Of a stretch of 21,877 nt of DNA, positions 17,501-21,877 are shown piece by piece. The notes beneath the pieces are model-generated. The model saw only the letters and a list, made by a program, of their open reading frames with translations, made no database searches and was not told the DNA's origin. Position 1 is the stretch's first letter. Every line of letters starts with the position of its first letter. The position numbers were made by a program, and so were the translations under genes. Source of the DNA: Bacteroidetes bacterium UBA7368 (GTDB taxonomy: Bacteria; Bacteroidota; Rhodothermia; Rhodothermales; UBA10348); the NCBI GenBank assembly GCA_002469915.1, contig DKOG01000082.1:1-21877 (forward strand). The letters run 5' to 3'.

Positions 17501-17938
17501 TCAGGTCGACCGTTTTTCTTCTGCTTCTTTGACAAGGGCTCTCCGAGCGCCTACCCACCAATCCGGTCCCCGGGTTATGGTGCTTATGTTAACATCCGAA
17601 AAATGAGGAAACAATTCCATGATTTGCGGGGGGAAAAGCTGCCATTTCCCCTCGACTACAATTTGACCAATTTCTTCTGCCTTTTTTGACGTCCACAACC
17701 ATTTATGGCGTAAAGCTTCAGCTTTTTTCCAGTAATTACGATCATCCCAGGCGAAAGCGCTCTGCTCGATCGTTTCTCCGATGCCCCGCAAATTGAATAC
17801 GAGAAAGGCCGCCATATCTTTGGCCTCATCGTCGAAAGCCGTTTTTTCAGCTAGCAGCCTCAATACTTCGGCACAAGAGCGTCGGTGCGCGTTTCTCCTT
17901 TTTGCAGGTGTATCACCCGTTCGTACGATTCTGCTCAT
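17501..17938 (-). CDS. Conserved hypothetical protein, 145 aa
   Basis: Starts at an ATG at 17938 (MSRIVRTGDTPAKRRNAHRRS). It is strongly basic at the N-end, then mostly helical and rich in Trp: WDDRNYWKKAEALRHKW and an end motif HFSDVNISTITRGPDWW. No signal peptide or membrane helix is visible. I have an impression of similar unnamed proteins in Bacteroidota/Rhodothermota, but cannot name a family or function. The stop lies 16 bases before the yqgE ATG, so the pair is probably co-transcribed. The upstream 170 bases show nothing clear apart from the start of the ABC relic further on. Confidence 0.65.
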   Translation of the reverse strand: MSRIVRTGDTPAKRRNAHRRSCAEVLRLLAEKTAFDDEAKDMAAFLVFNLRGIGETIEQSAFAWDDRNYWKKAEALRHKWLWTSKKAEEIGQIVVEGKWQLFPPQIMELFPHFSDVNISTITRGPDWWVGARRALVKEAEEKRST

Positions 17939-18142
17939 AGCCCAATAAGATCGTTTTGAGTGACCCCAAACTACAACAGGATCGTAGTATCCGTGCCGAA
18001 TAAGCGTTGGTTTGTGAGAATTCTAACCTACTACACAACATTCTGGCACAGATTCCCATAAAGTATTCGGCTTCTTCTAGCAGATTTCCCCCAAATACTT
18101 CTGTCTTCAGGAAAATCGAAGAAATATTTGTTTTGGAAGGTG

Positions 18143-18509
18143 AAGAAGTACGTGAGGGAGGAAGTCCAAACGACGGCTTTTAATAGCGGAAATATTGAAA
18201 TCAAAGAAGGCGGGATTGCGGAAAGTCTATCCGACTGAACATCGTGGGTCTCTCGGGCAATCCAAGTGATTGGCGAGCGCCAACGCGCGCAGCTTAGAAA
18301 AGGAAATATTGGATTCGTATTCCAGAGCTTCAACCTCATCGATGAGTTGAACGTGTACGAAAACGTTGAACTACCTCTCCTACATCTCGGCATGAAGAGT
18401 GACGCACTCTCCCTCTGATGCCGAATACAGCCACCGAATCATTCATCTGTTTGACGGCCACGTCATGACAGAAAATGCGACCGCCCAAGGAAATCTTGAA
18501 CCGGCTTAA
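18143..18509 (+). pseudogene. Decayed MacB/LolD-type ABC transporter ATPase gene
   Basis: Fragments of one ABC ATPase can be read in order across three frames. 18143-18214 reads KKYVREEVQTTAFNSGNIEI then KEGG; 18217-18273 reads [19 protein letters not shown] (a damaged Walker A end and following helix); 18275-18415 reads [20 protein letters not shown] then [22 protein letters not shown] (Q-loop); 18417-18509 reads DAEYSHRIIHLFDGHVMTEN and a TAA. These match the order in MacB/LolD-like proteins, but the start of the Walker A, the signature and the Walker B are missing, and the gene is about 370-400 bases instead of about 690. So it is a relic with several small deletions and frameshifts. The true start may be about 18113. 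No neighbouring permease (FtsX/MacB) gene remains. Confidence 0.85.
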
Positions 18510-18561
18510 GCGGCGAATGCTGCTCTAGGCAGGCTGAACATGTACTTTTGCAGTTCTGGAC

Positions 18562-18597
18562 ATGCGGGGGGTGCTTTGCACCCCCCGCATTCTTTTT
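18562..18597 (+). terminator. Strong intrinsic terminator after the ABC relic
   Basis: A perfect 13-bp GC-rich stem (18562-18574 with 18578-18590, including six G paired to six C) with a TTT loop is followed by TCTTTTT. This is a textbook rho-independent terminator on the + strand, 53 bases after the relic's stop and 50 bases before the SDR start. It presumably ended the ABC transcript when that gene was alive, and still insulates the SDR gene. Confidence 0.9.
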
Positions 18598-18646
18598 ATC
18601 CCTGATATGCGAGAGAATGCACACGGAAACCTCTATTTTGATTTCC

Positions 18647-19441
18647 ATGTCAACTCAAGGAAAAAACATCTGGATCAGTGGGGCTTCAAGCGGAATCGGC
18701 GCCGCATTGGCCATTGAACTAGCTTCTCGCGAAGCCAACCTGATCCTCTCCGCACGCCGAGTAGACCGATTGGAAGAAGTGAGGGCTCGCTGCGCTCGCC
18801 CTGATGATCACATTTCCATTCCACTCGATGTGACTCATCCAGAAACCCATGAGGCTGCTTTCAGAAAGATCCTTGAGCGTTTTGGACGTCTGGATATGCT
18901 CGTTTTGAATTCCGGAATCGGCCAACGAAGCGCTATTTCCGAAACTACCAATGAAATAGAACGCCGGATCATGGAGGTGAATTACTTCGGATCCACGTCT
19001 TTGACTCGAATCGTATTACCTCATTTTATAGAGCAAAATAGTGGGCAATTCGTAGTTATCAGCAGCATCATGGGCAAGCTATCCACTCCGAGGAGAGCAA
19101 CCTACGCCGCTTCAAAGCACGCGTTGCATGGATATTTTGAGGGGCTAAGAGCTGAGCTCCACAACACGGGAATATCCATATCTATGGTTTGTCCAGGATA
19201 TGTCCACACTGAAATCAGTATCCACTCATTGGAGGGATCGGGCGTACCATTCGGCGAAATGGATGATGTACACCAAAATGCCATGCGGGTCGACCTGTTT
19301 GCCCGAAAAGCGGTGCGTCAGATTGAAAAGAAAAAGCCCATTTGCTACATAGGGGGCCCCGAACGCTTCGCGCCCTATCTAGAGCGTATTTCGCCAAGCT
19401 TCGTCCGATTTGCACTTCCGCGACTCGTCACACGTGACTAA
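18647..19441 (+). CDS. Short-chain dehydrogenase/reductase (SDR)
   Basis: 264 residues from the ATG at 18647, a classic SDR. The cofactor loop is G12-ASS-G16-I-G18, with an arginine pair (R37-R38) after the second strand that suggests NADP(H). D61-V62 and NSG (88-90) follow; the catalytic set is N112, S140, Y153 and K157 (Y-x3-K). The sequence is closest in feel to DHRS7-like bacterial SDRs, with a C-terminal hydrophobic SFVRFALPRLV segment. The substrate is unknown. An in-frame start at 18617 would add ten residues, and one at 18548 would place the start within the terminator, so the shortest reading was chosen. It lies 50 bases downstream of that terminator and has no obvious partner gene. 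Confidence 0.9.
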   Translation: MSTQGKNIWISGASSGIGAALAIELASREANLILSARRVDRLEEVRARCARPDDHISIPLDVTHPETHEAAFRKILERFGRLDMLVLNSGIGQRSAISETTNEIERRIMEVNYFGSTSLTRIVLPHFIEQNSGQFVVISSIMGKLSTPRRATYAASKHALHGYFEGLRAELHNTGISISMVCPGYVHTEISIHSLEGSGVPFGEMDDVHQNAMRVDLFARKAVRQIEKKKPICYIGGPERFAPYLERISPSFVRFALPRLVTRD

Positions 19442-19516
19442 TGATGTGCATCTCTACCAACTTTCTCTCGTATCGCACTATCAAAGGAGCAAAACCAACT
19501 GATTTTTACAGCTTTT

Positions 19517-19528
19517 GCGGCTAGCCGC
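19517..19528. repeat. Perfect 12-bp palindrome before the DUF4097 gene
   Basis: GCGGCTAGCCGC is fully self-complementary and lies 7 bases before the ATG at 19536, between T-rich and A-rich flanks. It might bind a dimer or form a hairpin near the ribosome site, but it may be chance. Confidence 0.25.
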
Positions 19529-19535
19529 TAAAAAA

Positions 19536-20675
19536 ATGATCCGATCAACCCTTCAAATGCCCACGCGATTCTTGGCTACCCTCGTCTTGTTAGCCCTATT
19601 TTCCGTGGCCGCAAATGCACAGAATATCGAACGAGTCTTTTCTGTCTCTTCAGGTGGAAAACTGGAGCTTGATATAGAAACGGGTGGCGATATCGAAATT
19701 TCTAGCTGGGACAAAAACGAAATAAAAGTCCTCGCTGAAGTCTCAGGCCGCGATGCAGAGATGATTGTAGTAGTCATGGAAGAAACGTCCAGTGGTGTAG
19801 AGATCTACACAGAGTACTCGCGTCGACGAGCTCGCGCAGACGTAGATATGGTCATTTTTGTGCCCGCACAATTCAATCTGGAAATTTCCACCTCAGGCGG
19901 AGACGTCCAAATTGATGGCATAGAAGGAAAAATCGAGGGTTCAAGCATGGGCGGAGATCTCACGTTTACCCGGCTTGCCGGAACGATTGAGTTTTCAACT
20001 ATGGGTGGAGACATCGAGCTTTCCAATTCCGATGTGGACGGATCGGTTCACACTATGGGCGGTGATGTCGATATTTCTGACGTTACCGGCTCAGTGGATG
20101 GCACCACGATGGGTGGTGATGTCACGTACGATAACGTGCAGTCTGGATCTGGTGCCAAGAAAGAAGTAAACATCAGTACCATGGGTGGCGATGTGAATGT
20201 GGACGAAGCCCTGTTTGGGGCTGACCTTCATACGATGGGCGGTGACATTGAAGTCAATCGCGCAGCCAAGTACGTTAAAGCCAGTACCATGGGCGGCGAC
20301 ATTGAGATTGCTGAAATAAATGGCTGGATTGAGGCCAATACGATGGGTGGCGATGTGGAAGTCACAATGGTAGGTGGCACGAGCGGAGACCGTCACGTAG
20401 ATATTGAATCCATGGGTGGTGATATCCTCCTGACCATTCCGAAAGGACTTTCAATGGATGTAGATATTGAAATCACGCTAACCCGAGACGCTGACGATGA
20501 TGAATACGAAATCGATTCTGATTTCGATATCAACGTGACCACCAAACGATCGAACTCAGAGCGCCGCTGGAGAACTGGTGGAGAAATCGTTGGAGAGGGC
20601 AAGGTCAGTGGGGGCAAAAACAAAGTGGTTATTCGAACAACAAACGGAAGTGTGACTCTTAGGGAGGGTCGTTAA
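19536..20675 (+). CDS. DUF4097 family beta-solenoid protein, secreted
   Basis: 379 residues from the ATG at 19536. A Sec signal peptide (hydrophobic core FLATLVLLALFSV, then AANA before QN) precedes a repetitive beta-strand domain. The motif x-MGGD occurs nine times at 19947, 20001, 20055, 20109, 20181, 20235, 20289, 20343 and 20412, and a tenth copy (SGGD) at 19893. The intervals are exactly 54 bases (18 residues) except one of 72 and one of 69, so each copy is one turn of a parallel beta-helix. The C-terminal third is acidic (DADDDEYEIDSD) then basic and ends NGSVTLREGR. The family is called a putative adhesin; no function is proven. An in-frame TTG at 19515 or ATG at 19557 are alternative starts. 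It converges with the GNAT gene over a bidirectional terminator. Confidence 0.85.
   Translation: MIRSTLQMPTRFLATLVLLALFSVAANAQNIERVFSVSSGGKLELDIETGGDIEISSWDKNEIKVLAEVSGRDAEMIVVVMEETSSGVEIYTEYSRRRARADVDMVIFVPAQFNLEISTSGGDVQIDGIEGKIEGSSMGGDLTFTRLAGTIEFSTMGGDIELSNSDVDGSVHTMGGDVDISDVTGSVDGTTMGGDVTYDNVQSGSGAKKEVNISTMGGDVNVDEALFGADLHTMGGDIEVNRAAKYVKASTMGGDIEIAEINGWIEANTMGGDVEVTMVGGTSGDRHVDIESMGGDILLTIPKGLSMDVDIEITLTRDADDDEYEIDSDFDINVTTKRSNSERRWRTGGEIVGEGKVSGGKNKVVIRTTNGSVTLREGR
19893..20423 (+). repeat. 54-bp coding repeat array (TMGGD solenoid turns)
   Basis: Ten copies of a unit centred on codons for (S/T/H)-(M/S)-G-G-D. The amino-acid motif is constant while codons vary (GGC/GGT, GAT/GAC, GGA), so the period is kept by protein selection and not by recent DNA duplication. 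Confidence 0.85.
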
Positions 20676-20697
20676 TCGTCTCCTCTGAATACCCGAG

Positions 20698-20745
20698 TAA
20701 CGAAGAAAGGCGGGCCTGCAATTGCAGGCCCGCCTTTCTTCGTTA
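20698..20745. terminator. 48-bp perfect palindrome, bidirectional terminator
   Basis: Every base from 20698 to 20745 pairs with its mirror: 24-bp arms, no mismatch, centre CAATTG. The GC-rich core GGCGGGCCTGCA is flanked by AAA/TTT and the arms end TAACGAAG/CTTCGTTA, so RNA from either strand forms a stem with A/U-rich feet. It sits between the converging DUF4097 and GNAT genes, which suits termination in both directions. Confidence 0.85.
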
Positions 20746-20757
20746 GAATCAAACCTA

Positions 20758-21102
20758 TTAAACTCCGTTTGACCACTCAGCTTCAAACCCGTATCCAGCA
20801 CCCCAAAATTCTCGCCCGAAGCGCCATCCAAAATCAATGCGTCCTGTTTGGTCATCCAGACCACAAAAACCCATCACTTTACCTGACTGTCGATGTTCAA
20901 CCGCAAACCGAGTCCACCCTCTGGTCTCCTGATGACTCAATACGGATTCAAAAAAACCATCCACGTACTCACGGGTCCTAGGTAAACCATTACCAATGTG
21001 TTTCATCACTTCTGGGTCGCTTACGATCGCGAAATAGGCATCAAAATCATCTCGAGTCCAATCCCGGATTAATAGTCTCTCTGTCTGTGCGTGGATCTTC
21101 AT
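20758..21102 (-). CDS. GNAT acetyltransferase, RimJ/RimL-like, C-terminally truncated
   Basis: 114 residues from the ATG at 21102. The N-terminal two-thirds fit RimJ/RimL-type acetyltransferases: [37 protein letters not shown] and the start of the acetyl-CoA site, [10 protein letters not shown] (99-108). The protein then ends EWSNGV, where the family normally runs about 55-60 residues more (rest of motif A and motif B). The truncation comes 12 bases before the 48-bp palindrome, and no further GNAT sequence is readable in another frame. So the gene has probably lost its 3' end by deletion and is likely inactive, though it still has a clean start. It is divergent from glnS. Confidence 0.8.
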   Translation of the reverse strand: MKIHAQTERLLIRDWTRDDFDAYFAIVSDPEVMKHIGNGLPRTREYVDGFFESVLSHQETRGWTRFAVEHRQSGKVMGFCGLDDQTGRIDFGWRFGREFWGAGYGFEAEWSNGV

Positions 21103-21207
21103 GAAAATATGTCAACGATGGGAAAGTCAGCCCATACACGGTCTGGGATTTTATTAGTTTCGAGAGCGTTCACCTGTTCTGTTGCCAGTAACCAGTCCGA
21201 ATCGGCT

Positions 21208-21877
21208 TTGAGTTCCATCGAAACATCTTCTACTTCGCGCGAAAGCAGACACTTCATTCAGCAAATCATCGACAATGATCGTTCTTCTGGACGAGTTGCT
21301 GGTGACATTGTGGTCCGATTTCCCCCTGAGCCAAACGGCTATCCGCATATCGGTCATGCTAAGGCTATTTGCCTGAATTTTGGGCTCGCGGCCGAATACA
21401 AAGGACGCTGCAACTTGCGCTTTGACGATACCAATCCCGAGACAGAGGATATGGAGTACGTTCGGGCCATGCAGCGAGATATTCGGTGGCTCGGATTCGA
21501 TTGGGGTGACAACGAATTCTATACATCTGATTACTTCGAGCAGCTATTTGATCTTGCCAATCAGTTAATCCGAAAAGGCTTGGCATATGTGGACAGTCAA
21601 ACTTCGGAGCAAATTCGAGAGACCCGCGGTACGGTAAAGGAATCGGGTAAGAATAGCCCCTTTCGAGATCGATCTATCGAAGAGAACCTCACGCTATTTA
21701 ATGAAATGCGAGAGGGTATCCATGCCGATGGCTCCCATGTACTGCGTGCAAAGATCGACATGACATCGCCCAACATGTTGATGCGCGATCCGGTGGTCTA
21801 CAGAATAAAGCATGCTGCGCACTACAGAAGGGAAAACGAGTGGCCCATTTACCCACTCTATGACTTTGCACACCCCT
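21208..21877 (+). CDS. glnS: Glutaminyl-tRNA synthetase, 5' part (runs off window end)
   Basis: About 223 codons are visible. [11 protein letters not shown] followed by [16 protein letters not shown] contains the class I HIGH motif, and the block [25 protein letters not shown] and [11 protein letters not shown] plus [19 protein letters not shown] identify GlnRS rather than GluRS. It charges tRNA-Gln in the cytoplasm; the KMSKS motif and anticodon domain lie beyond the window. The start is uncertain: a TTG at 21208 gives the family's usual N-end length and leaves 105 bases to the divergent GNAT gene, so it was chosen, whereas an in-frame ATG at 21109 would add 33 residues and sit only six bases from that gene. 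Confidence 0.94.
   Translation, partial: MSSIETSSTSRESRHFIQQIIDNDRSSGRVAGDIVVRFPPEPNGYPHIGHAKAICLNFGLAAEYKGRCNLRFDDTNPETEDMEYVRAMQRDIRWLGFDWGDNEFYTSDYFEQLFDLANQLIRKGLAYVDSQTSEQIRETRGTVKESGKNSPFRDRSIEENLTLFNEMREGIHADGSHVLRAKIDMTSPNMLMRDPVVYRIKHAAHYRRENEWPIYPLYDFAHP

Noticed and set aside
18031..18393. 120-aa minus-strand open frame in the gap before the SDR
   Set aside because: It is antisense to the recognisable ABC ATPase relic.
18647..19441. The SDR as sepiapterin reductase completing a biopterin pathway with PTPS and folE
   Set aside because: The sequence looks DHRS7-like, it is 1.7 kb away and separated by minus-strand genes and a terminator; no specific support.
19893..20423. CRISPR or tandem DNA repeat array
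   Set aside because: The period is codon-based with varied codons inside an intact open frame; it is a protein solenoid.

Overview
The window looks like a chromosomal segment from a Bacteroidota/Rhodothermota-type bacterium (Rhodothermales/Balneolales-like is my best guess). The reasons are a DUF2480 protein, a family I know essentially only from Bacteroidota and relatives, directly behind a cysteine desulfurase; few clear Shine-Dalgarno sites; several GTG/TTG starts; a two-membrane envelope (lipoproteins, an outer-membrane barrel); and Bacteroidota-like YajC, PTPS and MacB-type ABC sequences. No tRNA, rRNA operon, insertion sequence, CRISPR array or prophage gene was seen. Most genes are housekeeping.

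Layout. Positions 1-221 hold the start of a lipoprotein gene (-). A tightly coupled + strand trio follows: cysteine desulfurase, DUF2480 protein, and a 7-TM protein with a DUF2914 tail (361-3100). Next on the - strand are a propeller-like lipoprotein and recG (6301-3161), divergent from priA (+, 6412-8652). The gap after priA holds the small bacterial SRP (4.5S) RNA with its own terminator, then yajC.

From 15732 down to 9338 is a collinear - strand series: HIT hydrolase, outer-membrane barrel, coaE, lysophospholipid-type acyltransferase and a large hybrid histidine kinase with one degenerate and one intact receiver. Divergent from it is a PTPS-family gene plus folE (+), a pterin pair. These converge on yqgE and an uncharacterised 145-aa gene (-).

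Positions 17939-18646 contain no intact gene but do contain a decayed MacB/LolD-type ABC ATPase gene, readable in three frames with its central ATPase motifs missing, ending just before a very strong hairpin terminator. Then come an SDR oxidoreductase (+), a DUF4097 protein built as a beta-solenoid with an 18-residue period (+), a 48-bp perfect palindrome acting as a bidirectional terminator, a C-terminally truncated GNAT acetyltransferase (-), and the 5' part of glnS (+) running off the window end.

The most interesting items are the cysteine desulfurase/DUF2480/DUF2914 operon (candidate Fe-S or sulfur-transfer accessory proteins), the ABC ATPase relic, the strictly periodic DUF4097 solenoid, the pseudo-receiver kinase, the SRP RNA-yajC neighbourhood and the PTPS with C-x5-HGH spacing next to folE.
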